Counted from the first letter of the stretch, positions 35,047 through 48,574 are shown. The stretch: 64,000 nt of DNA from Sclerurus mexicanus (GCA_013396755.1 VWZF01002253.1:47613-111612); one strand, 5' to 3'. A program made the numbers and translations. The notes: generated by a model from the letters alone, not told the origin.

Positions 35047-38000
35047 GATTTATGTTATTCTAGAGTGTGTTTGTTCAAATCTATACGAAGCCCAGCCCGA
35101 GACAGCAGCTCTGCCTCATGTTGAATTCCATTTTTAACACCTCTCAGTCTTCTCCTGGCTGCCTTTCCCGACTGACTCAGTTGCATCCAGCAGCTCAAGA
35201 CATCCCATAAAGCCAAATATTCTGATCAGTCAGAACAGAGGTGTCAGCCTGGGAAGGCCAGAGGTGTTTGTGTCGTTCCAGCTGCAGGGATTGTTTTGTG
35301 GCTGCCGAGACGCATGACCTGGTTTTGGCAGGAATTGCTTGTGCTTCTGCAAAGCTCTCACGTGATCCCTCCAAGGTGGGTGGTTGCAGCTTTTAAAATA
35401 GGTGAAGGTCCCACATGGAGATGCTGGAGATGCCCAAGTTGAGGGCAGTGCTGCTGGAATGTGCCCTCGTGGGAAGGAGACCTCCATGCCTGCTTGGAGA
35501 AGATGCTGCTGAGGGATTGCTCACGATTTCCCGGTGGGAAAATGGCCAGGAAGAGCCTGGGAGAGGTGATGGTGTCTGAGCTGGTGGGAAGGTCTCTCCT
35601 CCTTCCCATTCTCCTGTAGCTGCTGCATTTCTAGGCTTGGGGATGGAGGAGATGGAATGGCGATCCTCTGGAGCTCTTGGGCTGGACATCCCCTTGCAGC
35701 TCTTGGGGTTGAGATCCTCTCCTGCTTCTGGAAGAGCAAAACTATAACTAAACTGGGCAAAATACACATGATCCTGGAGCTGGAGAGTGCAGAATTCCCA
35801 GCGGAGCAGCTCAAAACTGCAGCACTGGATTTTGGGAGGGCACGTAGAGAGGCACCTGGAAAAAAGCCTTCATGTTTGTAGCCCAGGGGGATTGGAGGGG
35901 AATCCTGCTCTGGATTTGGGGGGAATCCTGTGCTGGATTTGAGGGGAATCCTGTGCTGGATTCGAGGGGAATCCCGTCTGGATTTGGGGGGAACCCTGCT
36001 CTGGATTTGGGGGGAACCCTGTGCTGGATTTGGAGGGAATCCTGTCTGGATTTGGGGAGAATCCTGCTCTGGATTGGAAGGAAATCCTGCTCCACCAGCA
36101 CTGCAAAGTCCATGTGTTTCCGTGCAATGGGGAGACACCGCAGCACTGGCCGAAGGCTGTGGAGATGGGATTGGGTTTAGTCATCCCCTAAAGTCCTAAT
36201 TTCTGGTCAAGGAGGGTGTTCTGGCATTTATTTAAACAGTCTGACTAGAGGACGGTGGTGTTGTAGCATTTCTGTGCTGAGGGACCAACACAAACTTAGA
36301 GGTTTGCACTTTTGAAACCACTTTTCCCATTGTTTTTTTCCCATCACAGCAATTCCTGAAGTGATTCCCAAAGCTTTTGGCCAACTTGAAATTGCACATT
36401 TAGTCACAACATCTGAACTTCACAGCTACTGTTACACTTCAGCTTTTGCTTCGTGAAAACTACGAAATTTTACAAAATAAAACAATTGTTTGCCCTTCTC
36501 ACGTGCTGATTTCAACAAAGTTTGGACCAAGATGAGCAAAACAATTTTCCTTCCTCACTCAGCAAGTGTGTCAAGGGAAATAAATCTTTCTACCTCACAT
36601 TCCACCTCCACCTCCTATGAAATCCCTTCTTACTCTTTCCAGAGTCTTTATGGAGTTCACAACTTCCAAATTCTTGTGAACTGTGGTATTATCTTTACCT
36701 TGGTCTTTCTTGAGTCCTACTCACCTGTGTCCTTCTTGCCCTCGTGGCTTCTTCTCAATCTCTGTCACGTGGTGAGGGACAAAGACACCATTAAGTGTCA
36801 GAGGCACGTAAGGGACCAGCTGGAAGATTTCAGGATCACCCAATGGAAAATCCTGCAATAAAGCCTTTAAGAACTCCAGCCTTGCCTTCTCAAACTCTCA
36901 GCAGCTTGCAGGAGACAGGAGATATTTTAGGTTTTGGCTTGGATGAGATTACAAGGGAAGGGGAAAAAAAGCCCCAAAAACAAGTGACTGGTTGAGCTGC
37001 TATTTTGGTACCTGTGGGTGGATGTTGTTGGCTGAGATAATTCAGAATGTGGGCTGGCTCTGCAACTCGACATCACCCCCAGATAGTCACCAACGAAAGT
37101 TGATTTACCAATAAAGACTCATAAAATCTCTTCTGCATTGGGGAAAATCAAATATTCTGCAAGCAAGAGAGGGTTTCAGTGGCATGGAGGGTTCCAGCTT
37201 CTGTTTTCCTCCTGCCTGGTGTCTTTCAAAGGCTGATGAAGCCAAACAATGCCCCTCCTTTGAGCTTTTTGGTTAATTGCCACCTCTGTTCCAACTGAGT
37301 TTCGTGCTCGGCCTATTGAGAAAGCAGAAATTTCCTCACCTTAGTCATATGAACAATGTTTATAAGCCCAATTTAGAGGCGATGGAAAGACTTACATCAC
37401 CCCAAGAACATGGGATGTGTTTTGGGTGAGATAATGGCTGGAATTGGGTCATGTTGGAAGGGCAAAATGTTTAATGGGAGATGGGAATCTGAGCGAGCCG
37501 GAGATAAGGAAAAAGGGAAATGAAACAGATGGGGAGCAGCAAGGGGCAGAGGCTTTGGGGCAGCTCCTGCAGCTCCGAGTGCCACGTGAAAGGATCCAGC
37601 TGGACCTTTTCTGGGATTGTGCCCCTGTCCCTGTGAGTGGATGGCAGGAAAACAACAGTGGGAGGGAAAAACAACAACAATCCAACACAAGGAGGGAAAG
37701 ATTTTGATTTTATACAGAGAGACAGCATGAAACATGATTTTTTTAAAAGAGAAAGGAATAAAGAGCACGACATGGAAATCGAATGGAATAATCCTTGCTG
37801 GCATTTCACAGGATTTTGGCTGGTTTGCCTTTTTTTCCTGAAGACTTAATGAGACGAGATCCTTGATCAGCCAACCCCTCATTCTCCATGCTTTAGTTCC
37901 TTTGTGTTTTTCTCCCTGACATTTATTTTTTTGGAATTTGTGAAAAAGAAAAAAAAAATCACAGCTTGTTCAACATGATGGGAGTGGGTGTTATGTCTGT

Positions 38001-38628
38001 TTTTTAATCTAAATGGTCATTTTCATTGCCCAGTGGAATTTATTTCCTAATAAGATAGCATTTTCTCCTCGCAGAAAATATCCAATTTTTATTTTATTTT
38101 TTGGTTTTTTAGCAGAAACATTTGTGGTTTTGAAACTGCTGCCTTAAAAAGGAGACAGAAAAGAGCGCCTGGTCCCCGCTTGAAATGCAGTGGAAGGATT
38201 CTGCTCATCCGATCTCGTGGTATTGCCAGTCCTGGGGGATATTTTGTAGAAGTTTCAATCCCAAATTCAATATCCAATTTAACTCCAACCCATTTACACC
38301 CGTGCAAGGGCAAGATCATTAAGGACGCAACCCTGGGTGGCCCCGAAAGGAGAATCTTCCTCTTCTCACAGGGCCGTTGTTTCGTTTTTATGGTTTCCTT
38401 TTCCTCCACTTCCCCAGAATGAGAAATTGTTTCAGAGTTCACAGTGGATGAACCAGCTGAATTGTGAAACGAGGAGGAAAAGCAGCGGGGGGGAGAACAC
38501 ACCCCCTTTAGATTTCCAACAAAGAGCGCTTCGACACACGAGCCCCGACACGTTGCTCCCAATTAGCCATCATCTGACACGGCAGCCCTATAGTTATTAT
38601 CTCAGGATCAAAGCAAACACTGCACAGG
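35047..38628. other. Intergenic DNA between LY6 genes 2 and 3
   Basis: Holds the 22-23 bp minisatellite and otherwise unique AT-rich sequence. No CR1 or gene is seen. A 123-residue open frame at 36490-36861 (+) matches nothing I recognise. Confidence 0.6.
35891..36093 (+). repeat. 22-23 bp minisatellite, about eight and a half copies
   Basis: Repeats of GGAATCCTGTGCTGGATTTG with single-base variants. It lies downstream of LY6 gene 2. Pro/Gln-rich open frames on the minus strand come from the repeat. Confidence 0.9.
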
Positions 38629-38635
38629 TATAAAA
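38629..38635 (+). promoter_or_regulatory. TATA box of LY6 gene 3
   Basis: TATAAAA inside AGGTATAAAACCTGCCCT, a string shared base for base with the gene 4 promoter. It lies 59 bp upstream of the ATG. Confidence 0.82.
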
Positions 38636-38687
38636 CCTGCCCTGGGTGAGTCCTGCTTATTTTGGAGGCTGCAAGAACCTATAAAGG

Positions 38688-38739
38688 ATGAAGACTCCTC
38701 TCCTTGCTGTGCTCGTCGTCGCCCTGTGCATAGAACGTG
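38688..38739 (+). CDS. LY6 gene 3, coding exon 1 (signal peptide)
   Basis: A 52-nt exon ending at a GTGAGT donor. A second TATAAA-like string (38681-38685 region) directly abuts the ATG and is too close to serve as its TATA box. Confidence 0.92.
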
Positions 38740-41700
38740 GTGAGTCTCCGAGGATTGCCGTGCTCTGGGGAGACCCTCCCAAATCTCGGGCATGGCTTTG
38801 ATGTTGTGGGATGATAAGGAGGTTTTGCAGCGTGGATGGAGAAGCTGAAGGGTCATTAAGGCCAAGAAAATATTCCAGTCCTCAGGATAAGAAGCCGGGG
38901 GATGTATTTACACCAGAAGCGAGGCGGATGATGAGGAGGTGAAGTGAGGGGTGAAATACCCACCTCAGATGGCTTGTGAAGACCCAACCCAACCCCTGGA
39001 GGGGCCTAGAGCCTTCAGTGCAGCTCCATGGGAAGGGGGTTTGTTGAGGGATACGCAGAGCAGGGCAAATCTGAAGCTGCAGTTTTGACACAGAACTCAC
39101 TACAGGCTGATTTATTTATTTATTTTCCCACCTGTTTATTGGTTGCAATTACAAACCATCATTACCCAAATTGGCAGAGATGATCAGACCACAAGGAAAT
39201 GCAGTTCTGGCTCCTGTTTCTTGTTGCTTTGAAGTGCAGCTTTGCTGATCATTGAGGTTGGAAATGACCTCTAAGGTCATCAATCCAACCGTTAACCTAT
39301 TAGGGAAAATGTCATGACTGGAAGGGCGGTCAAGCATTGGAAGAGGCTGCCATGGAAGGGCTGGAATCACTGTCCATGGAATGGTTAAAAACCATGCAGA
39401 CGTAGTGTTTGGGGACATTGTTTGGTGGTGAGCATGGCATGAGCTGGGTTAATGTCAGATTGGATGATCTCCGAGGTCTTTTCCAACCTTAACAGTTCTG
39501 TAATTCCAAGCATGGTTGATCCCAGGTCTGGGATGGAGACTCAGAGTCCCATTTTCCTTCTGATAAGTGTCTGGATTGGGGTTTTTTTGGGAAGGATGAA
39601 CTCGGAACCTGCATTTCAATTTTCCTGGTTGGGCTCTGCCTGTGCCTCTGGGAGATGCCCACTTTGGACTGTGACTCAGGAAGGTACAGCCCTGAATATC
39701 CCTCTGTTTTAGGGGAATGGTTAATTCCCTAAACTCAGAGGGTTTTTGCCTTATTGCAAACTGAGTTTTTCCCAGTCTCTGCTGCAGCATTTGACCTGCA
39801 AACCATCAACAATTCTGGTCCTGGTCTAGCAGAGCACTCCAGCTCACACTTCATTTGAGGCTGTAAATATTCTCATTGTGGGACCTCACAGGCTTTAAAC
39901 TTGGCATGTCCTAAATCATGCTCAAGTTGAGATTGTTAAGGACAGTAAAAGGATCTTTTCCTTCAGCTTATCAATTGTAATCACATTTTTTAAAGAGATC
40001 ACGTAATGAGGCAGCAAATTTACAAGAGACAGTGAAAATTGACACACAAGCACCACCACCAGAAAGTGGTTCCTCTTCCAATTAATCCTGAAACTGCTGT
40101 AAATCCTTGCGCTTACGAATGCTTTACACATGCAAGAGGTTTATCTGTGTGGCTCGAATTATCCTCATGAAAATTTTCTGTGAGGAATCTTCCTCTCCAG
40201 ACAGAGCAGAGGTCTTGGTGGGTGCAGGCAGGAGACACCCAAAGGCAGCCTGGATTCATTCCAGGTTTGCATCTTGAGTGGGGCACGGACAAAAATAGTG
40301 TTCCTTTCCCTCTGAGCCCTCAGGTTCCTCAAGAGATGAAATAAAATTAGCAGTGTTTTTCAGTAGCATGACCAAAATTGTCCTCCCTGACTTCAGGGTC
40401 TTAATTGAGCTGCCAGTTTAGGATTCCAGCAGCTTCCAGAGTCCTCCAGTAAATGGTGAGTAGGAAACCTCTTGAGCACAGGGAGAGGTTGGAAAAATCA
40501 TCCCAGTGTGGGATTTCTCCTGGCTGGAAGGCTCCCAGGGCAACTGGACTCTGAAATGAGCTTCGGGAGGTTGGGATGAAACAGGATTTGGGCATGTGAC
40601 AAGTTCCACTGTTTGCTGCATTAATTCAGGAAGTTTTTTGGGAATGGGTTTAGCTTAAAGAAGCTGTATTAATTAAGGATTAAAACAAGCTCTGTGTCTG
40701 GAAAATCCAGTCTGGGGACTCCGCTTTGGTGTATTTCTGGGAGAAAAGGGTGGTTCCCTGTGGGGTGGAGCAGAAATGTTCCTGTATGGAATTTGCGTGA
40801 GAAGAGAGAATGGATCCACACACTCCACACACAGATGGTCTAAAGGAAGGTCCCAGACCTGAAAAAATAAATTTCTCAAGCAAGGTCAGGGCAACACTGA
40901 AGGCAAGAGGCAGGTGGGACAACTGGTGAAGTTCCAGAGATGGAAATGACCAAGGTGGGAAGCAAAATGCAAGAGTCTCGGGATGAAGTCAAAGAGAGCC
41001 GGGTGCCAAGTGTGAGGCTTTTGGAATAATCATGGGAATGGAGGGAGATGGGATCTGAGTCACTGCCAGCCCAGTTGTCTGGTCTCTGTGTCCTCTGTGT
41101 CCTCTGTGTCCTCTGCTCACAGCCATTCAGTGAGGGACAAAAGCATAGGGAATGTGAGGACTACAGACCACCAGAGGGAAGGGAAGGTCAGAGCTGGGAG
41201 GCCATGGAAAGGGAGAAGGGGCTGGTGGTTGGAGCAGGGAAAAAAAGGCAGTTTCCACAGAGGCAGAGTGTGAATAGTGACCTAAAGGGCATTCCCGTGG
41301 CTTCATATGGAAACCAGTGATCTTGGGGTCATGGACTGAGCTGGAGCCAGGTCTGGGCTAGGAGGACACTGTTTGGGCCAGAGGAACTTGTCTAAGGTTA
41401 ACCAAAAGCAAGGATGAGGTTGGGACACTGCTGCCAAAGGCACTGAGGAGATTGGGCAAGGGAGAAGAATGAGGAAGATGAAGAGCAAGGAAGGCAAAGC
41501 TGAAGGACGGTGCTGCTCCAAGAATTAGCTGGGTATTAACTGGCCACAGAAAGGGATATTCTGGAAATGAGAAGCAGTTTAATCCCTGGAGGGTGACATT
41601 GCTGCCGGAGTGTTTGTGCCAGATAAAGAGATGAGCAGGAAATTCCCCTTATCACGTGAAGAAACCTTCCCCAAGGATCTCTTTGCCATGAAGGACTGTT

Positions 41701-43430
41701 TAAGCCTCCTTGAGTGCAAGCTGTTTGCATCCATTCACATCAGCACAGCCCTTGGCAGATCAGAGCCATACAGATGTGCGCATCTGGTGGGGCAAGGCCG
41801 TTGCTGCCCATGGATGGCTGGGAAAAGGAATCTGCTGCAGCCAAGGGGGTGATTTGCTCAGCCCTGACTTTTTCACAGGTCCAAGATTTTCCTCCTGACA
41901 CGGGAGAGCTCTGAAAATGAACCAGAAAGAAATCATAGGAAGGTTTGTGTTGGAAGTGATCTTAAAGACCATCCAGCTCCAACTCTCTCACAGGCTGAGA
42001 TGCTTCCCACTATCCCAGGTTACTCCAAGCCTCATCCAACCTGGTCTTGAACATTTCCAGGGTTGGAGCAGCCACAGATTCTCTGGGCAACCTGGTGCAG
42101 TGTCTCCATACAAGAACTGGTGGCCAACAACTGAGGCTTGGAGGAACCAGGCTGGAAGGAGACCCCAAGAGCTTCACACTCCAAGTGGTAGCAGACTGGG
42201 GTGCTCTTTCCAAAAGCAGAGTGGAGAAGCCAGACATTTCAATGGGTTCATGGGAGAGTCAACTGAATATCCAGAAGGAAGATCCCTGAGGGTTACTAAG
42301 TGAGCAAACCACATCTGTGTCAGGAATTTGAGCTTCAACTAACTTGGCTCCTGGAGAGTCACCGGGGCCAAGTTTAACGGGGTTGTCAACCTGTGGCCAC
42401 TGGGCTTGACAGATCCTCCATCCACCACCAGTTTTGAGCTCCTGGGGATATTTCTAGAGGTGATTGATGGGTGTTTTTTGCTTCTTTTGGCAGCTTTCTC
42501 CTTGACATGCTTCTCGTGCAAAGACGCAACTTCCAACATACATTGTCTGAGTACAACCAAATGCTCTGACAATGAGAAGTACTGTCTCACCACCTATTCC
42601 ACCACGGGAACTGGTAAGTGTGGAGCTTTTCTAAAGCTCCGATAACACGACGGGGTTCAGGCGAGGCTGATTTCAGAGCTTCCTCCCAACAGGAGATGTG
42701 GAGGATTGTAGCCCACAGAGAGAGCAGATCTTGCAGAAGGTGGGAACTCAACGTAGCTCGTCTCCGTTGCAATATCTTGTAGCGATTCTGCACTGATTAA
42801 ACACTCCCAGCAAAGGGAACAAAAAGAATTTCTCTCCACAAACCCCTCGGCTCAACTCCAACCTCAAGTATGTGCCCATGAGTTGGCAGAATTGGAAAGT
42901 GCCGGGGACTGTGGAAGGAGCAATCCCCAGGCATGGGGATGTCTTGCAATCTCACACTCTACGATGCATTATAGCCCCAAAAATTCTTGCCCAAAGTCGC
43001 TCTCAGCTGACCCTGAAACCAGCAGAAGGGTCATGAGGCCTTCAGATGGTCTTCAGAGGTCACATAGACACAAATAATGATTCGGCCAGAGGGAAAACCA
43101 ATAGCCCTAAGTATGGAACGACACATTCCCCACACAGCCAGGCGGTTGTCGAAGCCTGTGAAAACCACACAAGACAAAAACCCCTGAGTTTTCCCCCTGT
43201 TTTCTCCCCCTCCCTCTCCAGGCAGCGACCGGAACCAGCGCATCACCAAGAAATGTTCCGCTTTCTGCCCAACAATCGACCTGAACATCGGCATAGCCGG
43301 GGTTGCCACCAGCTGCTGTGAGACCTCCCTGTGTAACATCAGCGGTGCCAGCAGCGTGAAAACCAGCTCCACCATGATCACCCTGGGCCTTCTGGCCAGT
43401 CTCGCCTGCATCCTCAGGATGGGTTTTTAA
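38688..43430 (+). CDS. LY6 gene 3: GPI-anchored LY6/uPAR-domain protein
   Basis: Exons 38688-38739, 42494-42613 and 43222-43430 give 126 residues. The signal peptide is MKTPLLAVLVVALCIER. The LU domain has all ten canonical cysteines (23, 26, 35, 41, 48, 69, 73, 89, 90, 95). The domain opens with CFSC rather than CYTC, and the SNW motif of genes 1 and 2 is SNI here. The C-terminus runs through CNISG, a small-residue stretch and a hydrophobic segment (MITLGLLASLACIL), predicting a GPI anchor and cell-surface location. NIS at 96 is a glycosylation sequon. The third exon is closest to gene 2 (shared RITKKC, CC-x-TSLCN, SGA and KTS), while the promoter is closest to gene 4. The 3.75-kb first intron holds CR1 pieces. 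Function is unknown beyond family membership. Confidence 0.93.
39245..39300 (-). mobile_element. Short CR1 terminal fragment in intron 1 of LY6 gene 3
   Basis: TTGAGGTTGGAAATGACCTC only. Confidence 0.5.
39330..39508 (+). mobile_element. Diverged CR1 fragment in intron 1 of LY6 gene 3
   Basis: Ends GATTGGATGATCTCCGAGGT, CTTTTCCAACCTTAACAG, a CR1-type 3' end. Confidence 0.7.
41930..42108 (-). mobile_element. CR1 fragment in intron 1 of LY6 gene 3
   Basis: AATCATAGGAAGGTTTGTGT through GATTCTCTGGGCAACCTGGT. Confidence 0.88.
42494..42613 (+). CDS. LY6 gene 3, coding exon 2 (first half of LU domain)
   Basis: CTTTTGGCAG acceptor, GTAAGT donor, 120 nt. Encodes cysteines 23, 26, 35, 41 and 48 with the same spacing as the paralogues. 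Confidence 0.93.
43222..43430 (+). CDS. LY6 gene 3, coding exon 3 (LU domain end and GPI tail)
   Basis: CCTCTCCAG acceptor, 209 nt exactly as in gene 2, TAA at 43428-43430. Confidence 0.94.
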
Positions 43431-43801
43431 GGGGTTTCCAGGGGGAATGAGGGCTCAAGGTGTCACCTGTGTGGTGGGAATGCCGCCCTGTTTCTCCCAC
43501 CTGGGAGGTCGTGTCCCATCAGGAAACGTTTTTGCTCTTTCCACACCACGATGGCAATGCCCGAGGGCACTGCCCTACCTCAAAATGATGTTTGGAAGAG
43601 AAAGGCAAGATATGGAGCCCATCACAGGCACCACGTAGTTCCCATCTCTCCTGCTATTTTGGCATTTATAACTCTGTGCGTTTTTTCCCCCTTCTTTTTG
43701 TCCCTCGGGCCACTTTTTCCCTTTATACCCTTCCCTGCCCTGTATCATTTTGCTCTGAGGGAAGGCTTTAATCTGAGAGTTGTTAAACAGCAACTGGGCA
43801 C

Positions 43802-43807
43802 AATAAA
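43802..43807 (+). terminator. Polyadenylation signal of LY6 gene 3
   Basis: AATAAA 372 bp after the stop codon, followed by a GT-rich stretch. A second AATAAA at 44031-44036 could serve as an alternative distal site. Confidence 0.75.
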
Positions 43808-46338
43808 GTGTTATTTTCTTCTCTTGTGTGGCTGCGTGGTGTGGTACATGGGGAGGAGCTGCTGGATGCATCCATGTTAGCAGGAATAAAAGCGGAGGCG
43901 TTCGCCTGCAAGTCGGATTGGAATAATTCTGGAATACATTCAAATTGCTTTGCATTCACTTCAAGAAGCCTCTCCCCAGATTGTATTTTTCTGCATTGGC
44001 AGAAATGTCCTTTTTGTAACTCTGTTTCAGAATAAAATCTGTTTAACTTGCTTTGAGTTCCTCTCCTGGGTCAGCTGCCTGGAAGGAAGTGGCTCTTGGG
44101 GTCCCCAGCCCAAAACGGAGGGGACAGGGCAGGACTTGACATGAAGGCATCTTGAGCATTACATTTCCTTTAAACTGATTTAAGATCTTCCAGTGGAAAT
44201 TGCTTTATAAGCATTACAGATTATTCTGAAAGGGGAGAAAAGCATCTCGCATGGTTCTTAAAGGAAAACCATCAGGAAAGACAGATGGTTTCTCCCACGT
44301 GGAGCCTGGAAATTCCAGCCTCATCTATAACAAAATATTAAGTTGGAAAATAAATCTTTTATGTTTGCTAGTCAGGTTTCCCAGTGTGCTTAAAATTGAA
44401 GGGACTCCTTACCTTGCACTGACCTTCCTTGTGGATAATCCTAGGAATGAGAGATTTGCTCACTCAAAGCCTTTCCAAAGTGAGTCACAGGAGGATGAAC
44501 TGCTCTCTCCTGAGTGAGGCAGCTCCCCACAGAGATCACCCCAAGGAAAATCTCCCCGAGTCATTAGTTGGGTGCAGCTCACCCAGCTGGTTTTCTCTCT
44601 GGAGACTCAGTGCATGGGGAGAGCAGCTGCGCGTTCTGCTCACTTGGACGGGTATTTTCTCAGAAACAGCCACATTTTTATTCCTTATAATTAGTTCACA
44701 AAGGAAACTTGATCTCAGGACCGGCTCACCCCGACCTGCTCTCACCCCTTCCTGTCCACCCTTCCTCCCACCCACATCCCACCCCCAGCTCTGCACTCCC
44801 TGCCTGTTTTCTCTCCCAGAATTCCTCATTGGCTTCTTCGTCCAGTCTTAGTCCCAGTTTTTCCATCCAACCTCTATTTCCTTGCTAGAGCCTCAGCCCA
44901 GTGTTTTCTACTTGGTGTAAATCCAAAGTTGGCCAAGGATATTCTGTCTTTAGCCTTGAGACTCTTCGTTCTCCTCATGGTTTGTATTGCCATCCCCCAG
45001 CTGGGCTGGTTCCAACCTTCTGCCCAATCTACTCCCTTTGCTTTTCTTCCCCTCCTGCCAGACTTTGAGATGTTCAAGCGACACACAGATCTGAACACCC
45101 CAAACGAGCCTGGAGCTCCTCTGTGGCCTTGGATGGCCTTTTTCTGCCCCATACCCAGATCACAACGTGGTAACAACTGAACCATTTGAAAAAATCTTCA
45201 GCCTTTGCTATCCATGGGTTTAGGATTCCTTTGGGACAACACTGGGAAAGGCCAAGGTGGGGCTGTTATGGCCTCAGGTCTTGTTCTGCTGAGCTTGTAA
45301 GTACAGACCTGCTCTTGGCAACCAGCTTTAAAATAAGGTCGTGTCTTGTGCTGCCTGAACTTGGCAGGTGCCTCTGTTTTGGACTGGGGAGGAATCTGGC
45401 ATGGCCAAGGGGATGGAGGCATGTGGGAGCCCTTGCTTCTGCCATGGAGAGTTTCATGTCTGCTGCATGGAGAAGCCAGGAGTCCCATCCCTAAGGGAGC
45501 AGCTCCAGGCTGGCTCTCTCTTGCCTGGTTTCTCCGTAGATTCCATCCCTGCTGCCCAACAACACAGCCCGGCCAAAGCTGACCCACATCTCAAGGTCCT
45601 TATCTGGAGGAAGCAACTCAATTGCCCTGAGGCACAGGAGGTCCTAAAAACATGAAAGCTCCCTTAGTGAACCCTCCCTTGGAGTGGTTGTGTAAGCGCA
45701 GACTGCCAGCCTTCCTGAGAAATCCTGAGGTGACATCTCCCCCTCAGATGCTGGTACCCAACCCCACATCCCTCCGCCACCCAGGGTTTCTGCGGCATCC
45801 CATGGCTTCACCCTCCTGGCATGAGAGTGTTGAGCTGCCCAGCAGAGACATCTGGGATGTCTGGAGGGCTCTTGGGAAGGAGATGGGAGTCTCCTTCAAA
45901 CAGCTGGGATTGCTCCTGGGAGGTCAGTGCCTCCCTCTCTCTGTGGGTTATACAAGAGCTGGTTTTCAGTGCTCTGAGTCACGGCACCAGGACCTGAATC
46001 AGCCTTCCCCCGCCTAAATTAGGAGGTGCGTTAACTCTGCCCCTTCTCCTTCACACAGGGCTTTATGACCACTGGTTTTGAAGGATCTCTGTTGCCTTCT
46101 GCTCTCCTTGAATAACACAAGAGCCTTTTCCTTCTCAATGTGAAATTTCTCCCCATTTTCCCCGTTTATTTGCCCCAATCTGATCAACACCCAGTGACTC
46201 AAAGACAAACCAAGAGATGAGCCGGATGCAAAAGATCAAAGCAAGGTCTCCATTGGGTCTAAAAAGCTTCTGGAAGCCACGGAAAGGGACAAAAGCAACC
46301 ATTTTCCCATAATCTACTGCTGCTCTGTTGTCATACAG

Positions 46339-46586
46339 CCAACTCATGGCTCCAGTTTGAGGTCCATTGCCAAACTCATCATTCCAGTTTGAGATTCATT
46401 GCCAACTCATGGCTCCAGTTTGAGATCCACTGCCAGCTCATCATTCCACTTTGTGGTCCACTGCTAACTCATGGCTCCAATTTGAGGACCACTGGCAACC
46501 CATGGCTCCAGTTTGAGGTTCATTGCCAACCCATGGCTTGAATTTGAGGTCCATTGCCAACCCGTGGCTCCAATTTGAGGTCCATT
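46339..46586 (+). repeat. 31-bp minisatellite, about eight copies
   Basis: Diverged repeats built on CCAACTCATGGCTCCAGTTT followed by GAGGTCCATTG. It lies between genes 3 and 4. Confidence 0.9.
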
Positions 46587-47044
46587 TTAATTTTCCCAAG
46601 TGGATAGTGATGAGATTACCCTGCAGAGGTGACTCAGCTTTCTTGGGGCCTTTTGTTGTCAGTCTTCCTCAGTCTTGCTCCTCACCTGGTGGCCCTGGAG
46701 TGCCTGCTCCAGGCCCTCCTCCAGGCTTTGATGCTGAGGAGCAGGAGACACCCTCTCCATGCCGGATCCTTAAGCGATGCCTCTGAGAGCTTTTGAGTTT
46801 CATAATCAGTCCTCTTGAGAAAGAAACGTCTCTTCCCACTCTCCAGACGCCAAGAAGAAGCCATGCTCCAGTGTAAGTACACCAAGGAAGACATGGATGT
46901 CCTCTAAACAGCTCTCAGATAATTCGTTGCCATAGAAAAGCTCATTTCCAACCCAAATTTCTCTCCTTGGATGTGCTTCCAAGTTGATTTGCACTTATGC
47001 TATTGGATTATGTGGGAGTGAAGTGAATATTGGCAAAGTCAACA

Positions 47045-47163
47045 AGACATTTCAAGGCCAGGCTGGACAGGGCTTGGAGCAACCTGGTCTCGTGGAAGGT
47101 GTCCTTGCCCCTGGAATGAGATGATCTTTAAGGCTCCTTCCAATCCAAACCATTCTATGACTG
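47045..47163 (+). mobile_element. CR1 fragment, 3' end
   Basis: CAAGGCCAGGCTGGACAGGG through CCAAACCATTCTATGACTG. Confidence 0.85.
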
Positions 47164-48574
47164 CCACACATGAGTCTGTGGGATAAACAGGACCAAAAAT
47201 AAGGAAAAAATGGTTTCTTCCTTGTACCCTCATTGCAAAACACCAGTAAGAAGCTACACCCAGTAATTAAGAAGGAAAACCTGTTTAGAACACACTTGGT
47301 TATAAAGTTGCCCTCTGTGAAGCACAAGGCTCCAGCTGATCATCACCAGGTCCCTCCTGACCTCACCAACCTCCAAACCCCAGGGTGGGAATGTCCCATT
47401 TGACATCAGGCTTGAACAACTCTGGAATTCACCACCTGCTGAGGTCAGGAGCAGATCAGGAGGGCCTGGAAAAAAGCGTCAGACAATCACACGGATAAGG
47501 ACATCATCCACTGTTGGAATGATTGATATTCGAAACGGACAAAAATACCCTCCTGATGGTGCATCCAGGGAATTTCTTGTTCAGTTATTCTACAGTTGAC
47601 AGAAAAAAGGGGGGTTGACAATATTTTCTTCTGCACATTCTGCTCTACCTGCTGTCCAGGGCTAATTTTATTTTGGAAGAAGCTCTGTCGAGATGGCAAC
47701 TCGCGATGCATTTTGTATCAGGATCTCTCTCCCAGACTGTCAGAAACAGATTTTAAGAAATTCAGAGGAGAGGAGCAACGCGGAGGAATAAAAGAAAAGG
47801 GATTGATTTAAGAGGAGAGATTGAAAAAGAGACAGTTTGAGAGATGACTCTTCAGAGCAGAGCTGCAATTCCAGGGTGCCAATTTGTGGTCTCATAAAAG
47901 GAAGTCTAATTTCGAGAAACTGTTGGGTGTGGAGAAAATCAGCCCCTCTGAAGGATCCTTGAAACAGGGGAGAAACTTGATTAAATAAAAAGCGTGCAAG
48001 GTATTTGAGGTTTACAAGCAAGAGAAGAGCAAGAGGAGAGATTAACGAGAGGAAAATTGATAAAGAAACGAAGACTGACATGAAAATTTGAGGAAAATCT
48101 TCCGTTTAACTAACCATTAACTAATTTAATGCAGTGTAACATACACTGATTTTATTTGAGGTAAACCAGCTTAGAGTTTGAGGCCAGCACTGTCGAATAA
48201 TTACGGAAAAGGAACGGTGCGAACTCCGATACATCACGTGCTGCCTCTCCAAAGCAATTAGAAAAATCCATGGCTAGGAGTATATCCCTGTGCCTTCAGG
48301 CTCTGCTATTTCATCAGAGCAGCGGCTGCTCCTGCTGCGAGCGAGGAAAGAGAGAAACTTGGAGGAGAAAAAAGCGCAAGATCCTGATCGCCCATCACTC
48401 ACGCGACCGGAAGAGCAAGAAATGCGTTGCTGAGAGGGATTTTCCCCGAGGTGCCAGGCTGTTCCATGGGCTCCAGCATGGAGAACTCCCACATGCACAT
48501 CACACACCCTTGGGTTGAGTTCGTGTCCACCCGCGAGCCGTCGGGAACCTGTAAAACTGCTGCCGTTCCAGAGG

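Larger units (their letters stand above)
44037..48574. other. Intergenic DNA between LY6 genes 3 and 4
   Basis: Holds the 31-bp minisatellite and one CR1 end. No gene is recognised. Confidence 0.6.

Noticed and set aside
35521..36138. 205-residue Pro/Gln-rich repeat protein on the minus strand.
   Set aside because: The repeats come from the 22-23 bp minisatellite, and similar repeats are open in other frames too.
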